Shown: piece by piece, positions 1-9,309 of the stretch | How positions within the stretch are numbered: position 1 is the first letter of the stretch | Layout of the letters: each line of letters opens with the position of its first letter | Translations under genes and position numbers: made by a program | Source: Virgisporangium aliadipatigenens | GTDB lineage: Bacteria; Actinomycetota; Actinomycetes; Mycobacteriales; Micromonosporaceae | Length of the DNA: 57,188 bases | Direction of reading: 5' to 3' | Assembly (NCBI RefSeq): GCF_016863615.1 | Contig: NZ_BOPF01000054.1 | Location: forward strand, 1-57,188 | The notes under the pieces: generated by a model | The model's input: only the letters and a program-made list of their open reading frames with translations | The model's database searches: none | Told to the model about the DNA's origin: nothing

Positions 1-4
1 TCCG

Positions 5-967
5 CTACTCGGAACGGTCGGCGTCGATTCGGGTCACCGGGGCGACCACCAGATCGTGCATGCGCCAGTCGAACGCCCGCACCCACTCCCCCAGCCGCTC
101 GAGGCGTTCGACCAGGCGATCGGTCCCCTCGACCGGCACCACCACCAGTTCGCCGGCGAAGACGTGGCCCTCCTCGCGGATGCGCAGCCACGCGTCGGCG
201 ATCCACTCGTGGTCGCGAACGGCGACGAGAAGCCGGTCCGGCAGGGGATGCGGCGACTTCCCGTCGACCACGCGGGGCCGGTTGTCCATGAGGTTCGCGG
301 CGGCGGCGCGTGTGCTGCGGAAGCCGTCGCGCACGATGTCCACGCCGATCAGGGCGGCGGCCACGGCGTCGGCCCACCAGAGGCCCGCGCCGATGCCCAG
401 GATCCCCAGGATGCCGGCCGCGGCGGTGAGCCAGTCGGCGCGGTTCATCTCGGCGTCGGCGAACAGCACCTTGTCGTGCAGTTCCCGGGCGATGCGTTGC
501 TTGGCGCGGCCGAGCAGCACCGCGGGCAGGATCGTCACCAGCAGTGCGCCGATCATCAGCCAGCCCAGCCAGAACTGGAAGCCGAACAGCTCCATCAGGC
601 CGATCGGTGGGCGTTCGGCTTTGACGAGGCGCACGACCGAGTCGTAGACGACGTATCCGCCCAGCACCAGCAGGGCGAACGACGCGGCGAGAAACGCCAC
701 ACTGACCGAACGGTGATAGCCGTAGGGGAAGTTGTCGTTCGGCGGGCGGGTCCGGTAACGCGCCGCCACCAGGAACGCCACCGGCGGCACGAGGCCGAGC
801 ATGTCCTCGATCCACGCGGCCTTCATCGCCTGGGACTGGCCGAGCGTGACACCGAGCAGCGCCACGGCGCACGCGAAGAAGAGGATCGTCAGCCATTCCA
901 GCCGGACGGCGCGCTTGTGCAGGAGGCGCTTGTCGGGCGGGAGTTCGAACGTGTCGTAGACCTTCAC
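5..967 (-). CDS. Cation diffusion facilitator (CDF) transporter
   Basis: A 320-residue membrane protein that probably exports divalent metal ions (Zn, Fe, Co or Mn) by proton antiport. About six hydrophobic segments lie in the first 210 residues. The FPYGYHR loop before TM3 and the acidic positions in NRADWLTAA and WWADAVAAALIG match CDF metal-site segments. A soluble C-terminal domain of about 100 residues follows. The reading frame stays open upstream over the neighbouring gene, but that part is arginine-rich and is an antisense artefact. The GTG at 967 overlaps the stop of the upstream lipoprotein gene (GTGA), so I take it as the start; the two genes are probably translationally coupled. 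Metal specificity cannot be read from the sequence. Confidence 0.85.
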   Translation of the reverse strand: MKVYDTFELPPDKRLLHKRAVRLEWLTILFFACAVALLGVTLGQSQAMKAAWIEDMLGLVPPVAFLVAARYRTRPPNDNFPYGYHRSVSVAFLAASFALLVLGGYVVYDSVVRLVKAERPPIGLMELFGFQFWLGWLMIGALLVTILPAVLLGRAKQRIARELHDKVLFADAEMNRADWLTAAAGILGILGIGAGLWWADAVAAALIGVDIVRDGFRSTRAAAANLMDNRPRVVDGKSPHPLPDRLLVAVRDHEWIADAWLRIREEGHVFAGELVVVPVEGTDRLVERLERLGEWVRAFDWRMHDLVVAPVTRIDADRSE

Positions 968-1665
968 GATGCCGCCGCCAGCAGTTCCAGCACCTCGGCC
1001 CGGTGCAGCGCCAGCAGGTACCGTTCCACCTCGACCTGCCAGGCGTTCTCGCCGAGCGGCACGGCCATGACGTGTTCGCGCTTGTCGAGCGTGTGCCTCG
1101 TCGGGCGCAGGCCCAGCGGCGCACACTGCCACTCCTCCACGAGCACCGGCTCGGTGCGTGCGGCCCCGGCGTCCAACGCGGGCACCGGGTCCACGACGGC
1201 GCCCTCGTCGCGGAGTTCGGCCAGCTCGGCCGTGCCGGCGAGTACGGCCACCCGCTGCCCGTCGAGGGACTTCGGGGCGGCCACGCCGGCCGCAACGGCC
1301 ACCACCGGGCGGGTCGTGATGTAGGGCCGGGTCAGCGAGGCCTGTTCGATCCAGGGCGCGTCCGCGGTGAGCCCGCCGACGACGAGGTCGAGCACGCGCT
1401 TCTCCAGCGCGGCCATCCGGCTCGACTCCGAACCGGGGTACCACTCGATCCGGGCGCCGAGCCGGGCCGCGAGGCGTTCGACCAGAACTGCCTCGGCGCC
1501 CGCGACGGTGCCGTCCGCGGCGACGGTGACCCACGGCGGCGCGGCGGTCACCCCGACGCGCAGGACACCGCCCCGGACGTCGTCCAGCGTCGTGCCGGCG
1601 TCCCGGGGCCAGGTACAGCCCGCGAGCAGCAAGAGTGCGGCAACCAGCGGAGCCAGTATTCTCAC
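964..1665 (-). CDS. Substrate-binding lipoprotein (SBP family 3-like)
   Basis: A 233-residue exported lipoprotein. The N-terminus MRILAPLVAALLLLAGC is a type II signal peptide with Cys17 as the lipid-anchored residue. The body (GVLRVGVTAAPPWVT, then EAVLVERLAARLGARIEW) resembles family 3 periplasmic binding proteins for amino acids or other small polar ligands, which normally feed an ABC importer. No permease or ATPase gene is next to it, so the ligand is unknown. Its stop overlaps the GTG start of the cation transporter gene. It could be a sensor or chaperone rather than an importer subunit. Confidence 0.75.
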   Translation of the reverse strand: MRILAPLVAALLLLAGCTWPRDAGTTLDDVRGGVLRVGVTAAPPWVTVAADGTVAGAEAVLVERLAARLGARIEWYPGSESSRMAALEKRVLDLVVGGLTADAPWIEQASLTRPYITTRPVVAVAAGVAAPKSLDGQRVAVLAGTAELAELRDEGAVVDPVPALDAGAARTEPVLVEEWQCAPLGLRPTRHTLDKREHVMAVPLGENAWQVEVERYLLALHRAEVLELLAAAS

Positions 1666-1679
1666 CGCACCACTTTCAC

Positions 1680-2162
1680 CTACGCCGGGCTGGGGTGCTC
1701 GGTGACGTTCTGGAGGTAGAGCGCCTCGCCGAGCTTCTCCAGCAGGTGAAGCTGGGTTTCGAGGTAGTCGATGTGGTGTTCCTCATCGGCCAGGATGTCC
1801 TCGAAGATCTTGGCGGAGGTGATGTCGCCGACGCCGCGCATGTGCACGATGCCGTCCCGCAGCCGGGTCACCGCCTCCTGCTCGATCAGCATGTCGCTGT
1901 CGAACTGTTCCTTGATGGTCTCGCCGATGCGCAGCGGGAACAGGCGCTGCAGGTTGGGCAGCCCGTCCAGGAACAGGATGCGGTCGACCAGGACCTCGGC
2001 GTGGCGCATCTCGTCGATGGACTCGTGCCGGGTGTGCGCGGCCAGCTTGGTGTAGCCCCAGTTTTCCTGCATCTTGGCGTGCAGGAAGTACTGGTTGATG
2101 GCGGTCAGTTCCGCGGTGAGTTGTTCGTTGAGGAACTCGATGGTGCGTTCGTCGCCCTGCAT
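1680..2162 (-). CDS. bfr: Bacterioferritin
   Basis: A 160-residue iron-storage protein that forms a 24-subunit heme-containing shell and oxidises Fe2+ for storage. All diiron ferroxidase ligands are at the canonical positions: Glu18, Glu51, His54, Glu94, Glu127 and His130. Tyr25 and the heme-ligating Met52 are also present. The length is normal for the family. It lies 29 bp downstream of the bfd-like ferredoxin gene on the same strand and probably shares its promoter, which carries an iron-box-like palindrome. Confidence 0.97.
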   Translation of the reverse strand: MQGDERTIEFLNEQLTAELTAINQYFLHAKMQENWGYTKLAAHTRHESIDEMRHAEVLVDRILFLDGLPNLQRLFPLRIGETIKEQFDSDMLIEQEAVTRLRDGIVHMRGVGDITSAKIFEDILADEEHHIDYLETQLHLLEKLGEALYLQNVTEHPSPA

Positions 2163-2191
2163 CCGGGCAGCTTACGACGTGTTTGGGCGAT

Positions 2192-2380
2192 TCAGCCGGT
2201 GATCAGGGCGAGCGTGTCGGTCGACTCCTCGGAGATCAGCTCCCCGATCCGTTCGTGACAGGTGCCGCAGCCCGTGCCGGCACCGCAGGCGTCGCCGACG
2301 GACTCCTCGTCGCGGGCGCCGAGCCGGATGGCGGACCGGACCTCGCACTCGCGCACTCGCGCACAGATGCACACGAACAC
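2192..2380 (-). CDS. bfd: Bacterioferritin-associated ferredoxin
   Basis: A 62-residue [2Fe-2S] protein expected to donate electrons to bacterioferritin so that stored Fe3+ is released as Fe2+. Four cysteines (Cys4, Cys6, Cys38, Cys41) stand in the exact Bfd pattern C-x-C...C-x2-C, with CGTCHERI at the second pair. It is immediately upstream of bfr. The start at 2380 lies 40 bp from an iron-box-like sequence, which fits iron-responsive expression. Confidence 0.93.
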   Translation of the reverse strand: MFVCICARVRECEVRSAIRLGARDEESVGDACGAGTGCGTCHERIGELISEESTDTLALITG

Positions 2381-2419
2381 CGGTTACTCCCTGAAACTGG
2401 ACGGCAAGCTGAGCCTTAC

Positions 2420-2438
2420 CTCAGTTAGGGTAACCTCA
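2420..2438. promoter_or_regulatory. Iron box (IdeR/DmdR-like operator)
   Basis: The 19-bp sequence CTCAGTTAGGGTAACCTCA matches 14 of 19 positions of the actinobacterial iron-regulator consensus TTAGGTTAGGCTAACCTAA. It sits 40-58 bp upstream of the bfd start, between bfd and the divergent LuxR-type gene. This is where an IdeR/DmdR repressor or activator would be expected for bfd-bfr. Binding is inferred. Confidence 0.65.
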
Positions 2439-2505
2439 TCAGACGGCAAAATGCCAGGTCAGCAACTGGACTGCACCCGTCACGGACCGCTGATACAACC
2501 TCCCG

Positions 2506-3258
2506 ATGCGAAGCTCTGACCTCACCCGGGTGCTCGACACCGTAGCTGCCATGAACCGCCACCTGGATCAGTCGTTCGAACGACCGATGCTCGCCGCGGC
2601 GCGTCGGATGTTCGACTGCGATACGGTCTCCTACAACGAGCACCGGCTCGACGACATGACCGAACTCGCCTGCTACGCCGAGCCGATATACGTCGAACGA
2701 AGCCCGGCACGCGGCCACTATTTACGCCTGCTCGCCCAGCATCCGCCGATAGCCGCGTGCGCGGCCGGGCGGGCCGCCAGCGGGGAGACGTTCGCCGTGT
2801 CCGACCTGCTGCCCCGGCGGGAGTTCCGGGAGCTGGCCATCTACCGCGACTACTTCCGCCCGCGCGGGGTGGAGGACCAGCTCGTGGCCGTCGTGCGGGT
2901 CCGGCACGGGCGCACCGTGCTGGTGGTGTTCAGCCGTTCGCGGGTCGGGTTCAGCGATCGGGACCGGGCCCTGGCCGGCATGCTGCTGCCGCACGTCCAG
3001 CACGCCGTTCGGCTGCGGCAGCGGCTCGCGGCGCTCCGGCCGACCCGCGCACTCGGCGACGACGCGTGGGCCGGGCTGACCGATCGGGAACGCGACGTCG
3101 TGACGTGCCTCTCCTCCGGCGCGACGGACCAGCGGATCGCCCGCACGTTGCTGATCAGTCCGCGCACCGTCGGCAAGCACCTGGAGAACATCTACCGCAA
3201 GACCGGCCTCACCGGCCGCGTCGCATTGGTCGCCGCCGCTGGCACACAGGTGACGTAA
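2506..3258 (+). CDS. LuxR-family transcriptional regulator
   Basis: A 250-residue regulator. The C-terminal part (about 185-245) is a GerE/LuxR helix-turn-helix with the hallmark LTDRERDVVTCLSSG, then IARTLLISPRTVGKHLENIY. The N-terminal 170 residues look like a GAF-type sensory domain (SYNEHRLDDMTELACYAE, then a VAVVRVRHGRTVLVVFSR strand pair) rather than a phosphoacceptor domain. It is divergent from bfd-bfr across about 125 bp that hold the iron box. Target and signal are unknown. Confidence 0.85.
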   Translation: MRSSDLTRVLDTVAAMNRHLDQSFERPMLAAARRMFDCDTVSYNEHRLDDMTELACYAEPIYVERSPARGHYLRLLAQHPPIAACAAGRAASGETFAVSDLLPRREFRELAIYRDYFRPRGVEDQLVAVVRVRHGRTVLVVFSRSRVGFSDRDRALAGMLLPHVQHAVRLRQRLAALRPTRALGDDAWAGLTDRERDVVTCLSSGATDQRIARTLLISPRTVGKHLENIYRKTGLTGRVALVAAAGTQVT

Positions 3259-3315
3259 CCCGTTAGAAGTCTTATGGGGCAACGGAATCCGCGAGGCGGC
3301 GCTACATTGCCCCAC

Positions 3316-5814
3316 ATGTCCCGGACCGCCACCGTCAAAACGTTCGCGTGGCCGGACGCGATGCGGCTGATCGATCGTCACGAGATCGGCCGGCTCGTCG
3401 TCCGGCTCTCGACCCTGGACGCCGCGGGGCGGGCCCTGCTCGCTCCCGACGTCGTCCGGTACGCCGAGTGCCGTGCGGAGGAACTGCTCGTGGGCGCACG
3501 ACCACACGACGCGGCCGTCCCGGCGGCGGTTCTCGCGGTGGGCTGCCTCGACGATCCCCGCGAGGTGGTCCGCCTGCTCCTGCTCGACGCGTTCCACCTG
3601 GCGTTCCAGGTCGACGACCGGGAGCCGGTGGTGCGCGCGGCCGCCGCCCGGGGCAAGGGATGGCTGTGCACCGTGGGCACGATGCTGGCCGCCGCGGACG
3701 ACACCGGGGCCGCCTGGCGGCTGTCGGCCGCGCTGATCGAGGCGGGTGGCGCGCCGTGGCCGACCGGGGACCGGTTCGTCACCGGCTGGATGCTGCACCA
3801 CCTGATGGACGCGGTGCCGGAGCTGCCGCTGGACCGGCTGCGGGACGATCCGCGGCTCGATCTGTTCCTGCCCCGGATGTTCGAGGTGGCGGGGGTCGGG
3901 GATCTGCTGCGCCTGTCGCTGCGTCAGCCGTCTACGTGCCGGGACACCCCGCTCTCCTTCGTGCACGCACTTACGTTACTGGCTGCCGAAGGTCGGCTCG
4001 AGCGGCGCGAACTCCTCGACCTCTGCGTGGCCCGACTGCGGCGCGGCGGGCGGCGGCTGCGCGCCTACCACGAACTCCTCGACGCCCTCGCACCGCGGCC
4101 GCACGAGGTCGCCGCGCGGGCGGAGGCGTTCGGGCGGCTGCTCGCCGACGGGGTCACCGGGGTGGCCGTCGTGGCGCAGCGGGCGTTGCGCGCCTCCGAC
4201 GGGGCGGGGCTGATCGATCCGGAGTTCCTCCTGCGGATCGGGCCGGACGTGCTGCGGCGGCCGGAGCAGGCGGTGGTCGTGGCACAGCTGGACTGGATCG
4301 CCGAGCGCGCCGCCCGGGAACCCGCGCTGCTCGGGAGGTGGCGGGAGGTGCTCGGGGCGGCGACGCGGCACCGCTGCGGGGCCGTTCGCGAGCGCACCCG
4401 GGCCGTTGCCGAGGGACTCCACGTCGCCCGCCCACCCCGCACGCCGCCGCGGGACGTGTTGCCGTTCCCGCCGGCGCAGGAGCCACCGCCGCCGGTCTCC
4501 TCCGTCGACGAACTGGTCGAGGAGCTGACCGCGCTGGCGACCGGGCCGGTGACGGCGTTCCGGCTGGAACGGGTGCTGGAGGGCCTGCCCCGGCTGCACG
4601 CGCAGGCGCGGGTGGCCCTGATCCGGGCGGTGTGCGCGCTGCGGCAACGGCACTTCCGGCCCGGCGACCGCCCGCCGGTGACCGCCGTCGACGCGCTGGC
4701 GGTGGTGCTCACTGCGCTGGTCGAGGGCCCGCGGACGGTAGCGGTGCCGAGGGACGCCCCCGCGCCGCAGCGCATCGTCCTCGGCCGCGTGCTCGAGATG
4801 GCGCAGCGCCTGCGGCCGATCGTCGCCGCGCCCACCCACGCCGGCGGGCTGCTCGACCCCGGTGCGCTGCTCGACCGGCTCGTCCACGCCGACCGGCACA
4901 ACTGGGGACCGGGGTCGTACGACGTGACCCAGGCTTTGCTGCGGCTGCCGCACGACACCACGAACGCGCTCGCCCGACGGGCCGCCGCCCTGCCGACCTC
5001 GGCGGGAGCGCGCCTGGCTGCCCGGCTTGAAGCAGGAGCGGCGCCACGGCCCACGTTCGACCGGATCGTGGTACCGCGACGGGCCTGGCACCCGAACGCG
5101 TGGGGCGACGGGGTACGCGACCGGCTCCCTCCGGCCCGGATCCTCGTCGGGGTCCGCGCGGACGGCGACCCCGACGACCTGTACACGGTGCCCGTGCCGG
5201 AGGCGGTGTGGCTGCGCGAGCCGCATCCCGACGAGGCGCTGTGGCCGGCGGTCCTGCCCGGGCAGCGGGAGGTGATCGCCGCGCACCTGCTGCCGAGCGT
5301 GGCCGCGACGGCCGACTCGTGGCTACGCGGCCCCGGAACGCTCCTGCCGCTGCTCGCCGGCTGCACGGGACCGGCCGGCCCGGCGCTGCCGCTGGCGCTC
5401 GCCTACGGGCTCGCGGCCCGGGGAGGCCCGGACCGCACGGCCGCGACCGAGGCGTTGCTCCTGCTCGCGGCGGCCGGAACACTCGACGCCGACCGGGTCG
5501 GCGCGGACCTCGGCGAGCTCGTTGCGACCGGACTCGTGCGGGGCAACCGCGCGGTCGAGGCGCTCGACGGGATCGTGGCGGCGGGTGCGCCCGGGGTGGC
5601 GTGGTCGGTGCTGCGGGCCGCGCTGCCGCCGATGTTCGCCGCCGAACGGGCGTCCCGCTCGCTGGGCGCCTTTCTGTGCGTGGCGACCGCGGCCGCCCGC
5701 AACACCACCGTCGCCGGCACGATCGCCGGGCTCGACGACGTGACCCGACGGCCGGGACGCACCCGGCTGGCCGTAGAGGCCCGACGACTGAGGGAGACGC
5801 TCGGTGGCAATTAA
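3316..5814 (+). CDS. Large helical protein, DUF6493-like (tandem copy 1)
   Basis: About 832 residues, Ala/Leu/Arg-rich, with no signal peptide, membrane segment or catalytic motif that I recognise. The text reads like stacked alpha-helical (HEAT-like) repeats. It is a full-length paralogue of the next gene: shared landmarks are RDDPRLDLFLPRMFEVAG against RADPCLDPLLPRMFEVDG, SVDELVEELTAL against SVDELAEEIVAL, and GPALPLALAYGLAARG against GPALTLALAYGLGARW. The start is uncertain: ATG at 3316 (MSRTATVK) or 3274; neither has a good ribosome site. It resembles large actinobacterial proteins annotated as DUF6493, recalled and not searched. Function unknown. Confidence 0.7.
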   Translation: MSRTATVKTFAWPDAMRLIDRHEIGRLVVRLSTLDAAGRALLAPDVVRYAECRAEELLVGARPHDAAVPAAVLAVGCLDDPREVVRLLLLDAFHLAFQVDDREPVVRAAAARGKGWLCTVGTMLAAADDTGAAWRLSAALIEAGGAPWPTGDRFVTGWMLHHLMDAVPELPLDRLRDDPRLDLFLPRMFEVAGVGDLLRLSLRQPSTCRDTPLSFVHALTLLAAEGRLERRELLDLCVARLRRGGRRLRAYHELLDALAPRPHEVAARAEAFGRLLADGVTGVAVVAQRALRASDGAGLIDPEFLLRIGPDVLRRPEQAVVVAQLDWIAERAAREPALLGRWREVLGAATRHRCGAVRERTRAVAEGLHVARPPRTPPRDVLPFPPAQEPPPPVSSVDELVEELTALATGPVTAFRLERVLEGLPRLHAQARVALIRAVCALRQRHFRPGDRPPVTAVDALAVVLTALVEGPRTVAVPRDAPAPQRIVLGRVLEMAQRLRPIVAAPTHAGGLLDPGALLDRLVHADRHNWGPGSYDVTQALLRLPHDTTNALARRAAALPTSAGARLAARLEAGAAPRPTFDRIVVPRRAWHPNAWGDGVRDRLPPARILVGVRADGDPDDLYTVPVPEAVWLREPHPDEALWPAVLPGQREVIAAHLLPSVAATADSWLRGPGTLLPLLAGCTGPAGPALPLALAYGLAARGGPDRTAATEALLLLAAAGTLDADRVGADLGELVATGLVRGNRAVEALDGIVAAGAPGVAWSVLRAALPPMFAAERASRSLGAFLCVATAAARNTTVAGTIAGLDDVTRRPGRTRLAVEARRLRETLGGN

Positions 5815-8512
5815 TCCGGCACTGCTCGAACGGCAGCGCGTCCGCAAGGTGGCCGCCGGCACCACCGGTCCACTGGCCTGGGAAGACATCGCACTGCTGC
5901 TCAAGCACGGGCGAGTGGACGCGCTCGCGACCCGGCTCGGCGGCCTGACCGCCCGGCAACGTGCCGCCGTCGCGCCCGACCTGCGGCGCTACGCCGCCGA
6001 GCTGGACGAGGCGCTGCTCCACCCGGACGGCCGGGACCGCGACGACGTCGACCGGGCGGCCGGCCTGGCCGTCTGCGCGGCCGCCGTGCTGCCGGACGCG
6101 CGGGCGGTGGCGAAGCTGATGACCCGCCGCGGGCTGCGCGAGGCGCTGCCGGCCGTCGACCCCGGGCTGATGACCCGCGCCGCGCGGGACCGGGGTGCGG
6201 CGTGGCTCGGCGACGTGGGGCTGAACCTCGCCAATCGGCTCGACCAGCGCACGGCCCGGTTCGGCTGGCCGCTCGCCGCCGCGCTGATCAAGGCCGGCGG
6301 CGCGGCGTGGCCGACGCACGACGCGTTCGTCACCGGCTGGGTGGAGAACCTGGTCACCCCCTGCGCCCTGCCGCATCACCCGGCCGTTCGCCCGCCGCTT
6401 CACCGGCTGCGCGCCGACCCGTGCCTGGACCCGCTGCTGCCGCGGATGTTCGAGGTCGACGGGCTGTGCGGGCTGCTGGGCGAGGCGATGACGCCGGCGG
6501 CCGGTGCGACGGGCACGCCGATGGCGTTCGGGCAGGCGATCGTGGCACTGGTCGGCGAGGGGCGGATCGCACGGGCCGTGGTCCTCGACGGCGGTGTGGC
6601 CCGGCTGCTGCGCGGCGACCGGCCGGCGGCGGCGCGCGCGGTCGCGGCCCTGCTCACCGCCCTGGACCCGATGCCGGACGAGGTCGCCGAACGCGCGGAG
6701 GATCTCTGCCGGCTCCTGGTCGAGGCGACGGCGCCGGTCGCCGGCCGGGTCCAGCGGTGGCTGCGCGCCGCCGACGCCCACCGGCCGCTCGACCCCGACC
6801 TGTTCCTGCGCAGCAGCCGCCCGGTGCTCGGCCGGCCGGAACGCAATCTGGTGCGGGCGCAGGTGCTGTGGCTGGACCGGTTCACCCGCCGGCACCCGGA
6901 GCGGGTCCCGGAGATCCGCGAAGCGGCCGCCATAGCGCTCGACCATCCGTCGGTGGAGCTGCAGAAGCGGGTTCGCGCGCTGATCGCCAAGCTGTCGCCG
7001 GAGCCGAAGCCGCGCCTGGTCGCGAGCCCGGGCGAGGTGGTGCCGCCGCCGGTCGTCGACGCGCTGCCGGCTCCGCCGTCCGACGCGCCGCCGGCCCCGA
7101 TCGCGTCGGTGGACGAGCTGGCCGAGGAGATCGTCGCCCTCGGCTTCGCGCCGGTCACCCATCTTTCGGTCGAACGACTTCTCGACGCCGTGGTCCGCTT
7201 TCACACCGACTCCCCGCGTGCCCTGGCCGAGCGCCTCGACGCGGTGCGGGAGCACTGGGCGGTGGGCCCCTCGGCGGCGCACGCCCTCACCTGCCTGGGC
7301 GCGCTCTTCGACGCGGCGGTCGACGGCAGGCGCCAGGAGTGGGTGGCCAACCGGTTCCGCAACTGGGAACGGGTGCGCGACCTGGACGCCGAGTCGAGTC
7401 CCGTACCGCAGCGGCTGGTCGTGCTGCGGCTGCTGGAGATGGCGCACCGGCTGCGCCGCGCACCGGTGCCGCTGCTGGTCTCGACGCCCACGTCGGCCAA
7501 CGGGATGCTGGACCCGGCGGCGCTGCGGGAGCGGCTGGCGCGGGCCGCCCGCGAGGGCTGGGACCCGTGGCGCTACGACCTGCGCCAGGCGTTCCTGCGG
7601 CTGCCGCGCGGGGCCACGCTCGGGTCCACTGTGGACAGTGATGCCGGCCGGGAACTGGCCGCCTGGCTGGACGGCGGCGGCCTGCCCGACGCGGAGCCCA
7701 CGCGCGTCGTGATCCCCCGCCGGGAACGCCGGTACCCCGACCGCCCCTGGGCCGACTGGGAGTACGACCGCCTGCCGACCGCGCGGATGCTCGTCGGGCT
7801 CCGCTCACCCGTGGTCGAACGGCCCCGGTCGTCCGGCATCACGCCGCCGCGTACGCCCGGCCCGGCGGACCTGCTCACCGTCACGCCGCCGGAACGGATC
7901 GAGGGGTCGTCGTTCCTCGGCGACGTGCAGCTGTGGCCGGCGGTCGCCCCGGCGCACCGGGAGACGATCGCCGCGCACCTGCTCCCCTGGGTCGCGGCGA
8001 CCGCCGACGAGGACCTGAAGGGTGCGTTGCTCGTGCTGCCGCTGCTCGCCGAGTGCACCGGACCGGTCGGGCCGGCGCTGACGCTGGCTCTCGCCTACGG
8101 GCTCGGCGCCCGGTGGCCGCAGGACCGGGTCGCGGCGACGGACGCGCTGCTCCTGCTGCGGGCGACGGGTGCGCTCGACGCGGAAGCGCTCGGCGCCGAC
8201 CTCGCCGACCTGGTCGTTCGTGGCCTTCTCAAGGCGAACAGGGTCGAGGCGGCGCTCAGCGACCTGACCCAGGGCGGCGCACCCGGAGTGGCGTGGGCGG
8301 TACTGCGCGCGATGCTGCCGACGCTGCTGACCACCGTGCCGACGCCGCGGGCGCTGGCCGGGTTCGTGACGCTGGCCGCCACCGCCGCGGGAACCTCCGG
8401 CGCCCAGCCGGGCGACGTCATCCCGGGCCTGGCCGAGTTGGCCGGCCGGCCGCGGCACAACCGCCTGATCAACGAGGCGCGCCGGTTGTACGCCGTCGTG
8501 GGGCCCCTTTAG
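5804..8512 (+). CDS. Large helical protein, DUF6493-like (tandem copy 2)
   Basis: A 902-residue paralogue of the preceding gene, collinear over its whole length. It has an extra segment of about 40 residues around 660-700 (after LPTARMLVGL) that copy 1 lacks. The GTG start at 5804 overlaps the upstream stop by 11 bp and has a GAGGGAG ribosome site just before it, so the pair is translationally coupled. Both copies carry FVTGW after a WPT motif (AWPTHDAFVTGW), suggesting a conserved functional patch. A GTCCACTGTGGAC palindrome lies in the coding region at 7624. Function unknown; the two may form a hetero-oligomer. Confidence 0.75.
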   Translation: MAINPALLERQRVRKVAAGTTGPLAWEDIALLLKHGRVDALATRLGGLTARQRAAVAPDLRRYAAELDEALLHPDGRDRDDVDRAAGLAVCAAAVLPDARAVAKLMTRRGLREALPAVDPGLMTRAARDRGAAWLGDVGLNLANRLDQRTARFGWPLAAALIKAGGAAWPTHDAFVTGWVENLVTPCALPHHPAVRPPLHRLRADPCLDPLLPRMFEVDGLCGLLGEAMTPAAGATGTPMAFGQAIVALVGEGRIARAVVLDGGVARLLRGDRPAAARAVAALLTALDPMPDEVAERAEDLCRLLVEATAPVAGRVQRWLRAADAHRPLDPDLFLRSSRPVLGRPERNLVRAQVLWLDRFTRRHPERVPEIREAAAIALDHPSVELQKRVRALIAKLSPEPKPRLVASPGEVVPPPVVDALPAPPSDAPPAPIASVDELAEEIVALGFAPVTHLSVERLLDAVVRFHTDSPRALAERLDAVREHWAVGPSAAHALTCLGALFDAAVDGRRQEWVANRFRNWERVRDLDAESSPVPQRLVVLRLLEMAHRLRRAPVPLLVSTPTSANGMLDPAALRERLARAAREGWDPWRYDLRQAFLRLPRGATLGSTVDSDAGRELAAWLDGGGLPDAEPTRVVIPRRERRYPDRPWADWEYDRLPTARMLVGLRSPVVERPRSSGITPPRTPGPADLLTVTPPERIEGSSFLGDVQLWPAVAPAHRETIAAHLLPWVAATADEDLKGALLVLPLLAECTGPVGPALTLALAYGLGARWPQDRVAATDALLLLRATGALDAEALGADLADLVVRGLLKANRVEAALSDLTQGGAPGVAWAVLRAMLPTLLTTVPTPRALAGFVTLAATAAGTSGAQPGDVIPGLAELAGRPRHNRLINEARRLYAVVGPL

Positions 8513-8541
8513 GCTCGGGTGTTCCTGGGTAGGAGGCCGGC

Positions 8542-9297
8542 ATGTCCGTCGATGTCCCGCCCGCGCCGTCCCGGCTGCAGACCTGGCTCACCGGAGGCGG
8601 GATCGCGCTGCTGGTCGTGATCGGACTGGTGCTGGTCGCGGCCCTGTTCGACACGCACACCGAGAGCGGATCGGCCCGCCGCCCGGACCGGATCGTCTCG
8701 GCGCCGCTCGGCGGCGGCCCGTCGGAGGCGACGTTCGAACTGCTCACCGGCGCCACCGCGGTGACCGTGCGCACCGCCGACCTGCCCGGGTTGCTGTACC
8801 GCGTCGAGACACCGGAGGGCGGTTCGCACACGCCGTACGTGACCGGCGAACGGGACAGCGTCCAGGTGCACCTGCTGTCGACCGGCGCCAACGGCCCGTC
8901 CACGGTCAGCGTCGCGCTGTCCCGGGCCGTCACCTGGCACCTGCGCATGGTCGGCGGCGTCACCGACGAGGTGCTCGACCTCGCGACGGGTCGGGTCGGC
9001 GGCGTCGACCTGGTCGGCGGGGCGGCCAGCATCGAGCTGTCGCTGCCGAGGCCGCACGGCACCGTGCCGGTGCGCATGTCCGGTGGCGCGAACCGCTGGG
9101 TGGTGCGGCCGCCGGCCGACGTTCCGGTGCGGGTGTCGGTGGACGGCGGCGCGGGAAGTGTCACGGTCGACGGCGCCGCACGCGGTGGAACTGCCGCCGG
9201 CACGGTCCTCACGCCGGACGGTTGGGACGCCGCGACCGACCGCTACGCCGTCGAGGCGCAGGCGGGGGTGGCCGCCCTGACGATCGAACGGCTGTAG
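8542..9297 (+). CDS. Membrane-anchored protein with extracytoplasmic beta domain
   Basis: 251 residues. A short cytoplasmic N-terminus is followed by one membrane segment (about 17-37, GGGIALLVVIGLVLVAALF) with no cleavage site. The rest is Thr/Val/Gly-rich with alternating strands (ATAVTVRTADLPGLLYRVE, STVSVALSRAVTWHLRM, GAGSVTVDGAA), resembling the repetitive beta folds of DUF4097-type surface proteins. A GGAGG ribosome site precedes ATG 8542. It follows the two giant paralogues by 29 bp on the same strand, so it may be co-transcribed. No enzymatic motif is visible. Confidence 0.7.
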   Translation: MSVDVPPAPSRLQTWLTGGGIALLVVIGLVLVAALFDTHTESGSARRPDRIVSAPLGGGPSEATFELLTGATAVTVRTADLPGLLYRVETPEGGSHTPYVTGERDSVQVHLLSTGANGPSTVSVALSRAVTWHLRMVGGVTDEVLDLATGRVGGVDLVGGAASIELSLPRPHGTVPVRMSGGANRWVVRPPADVPVRVSVDGGAGSVTVDGAARGGTAAGTVLTPDGWDAATDRYAVEAQAGVAALTIERL

Positions 9298-9309
9298 CAC
9301 GCTGTCGGC

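Noticed and set aside
968-1534. A 509-residue form of the cation transporter extending over the lipoprotein gene
   Set aside because: The extension is Arg/Gly-rich antisense text of a clear lipoprotein gene; the GTG at 967 fits the family start and the stop/start overlap.
4709-7447. A 912-residue open frame on the minus strand
   Set aside because: Arg/Pro/Gln-rich, no domain, fully antisense to the two giant paralogues; typical of high-GC third-position bias.
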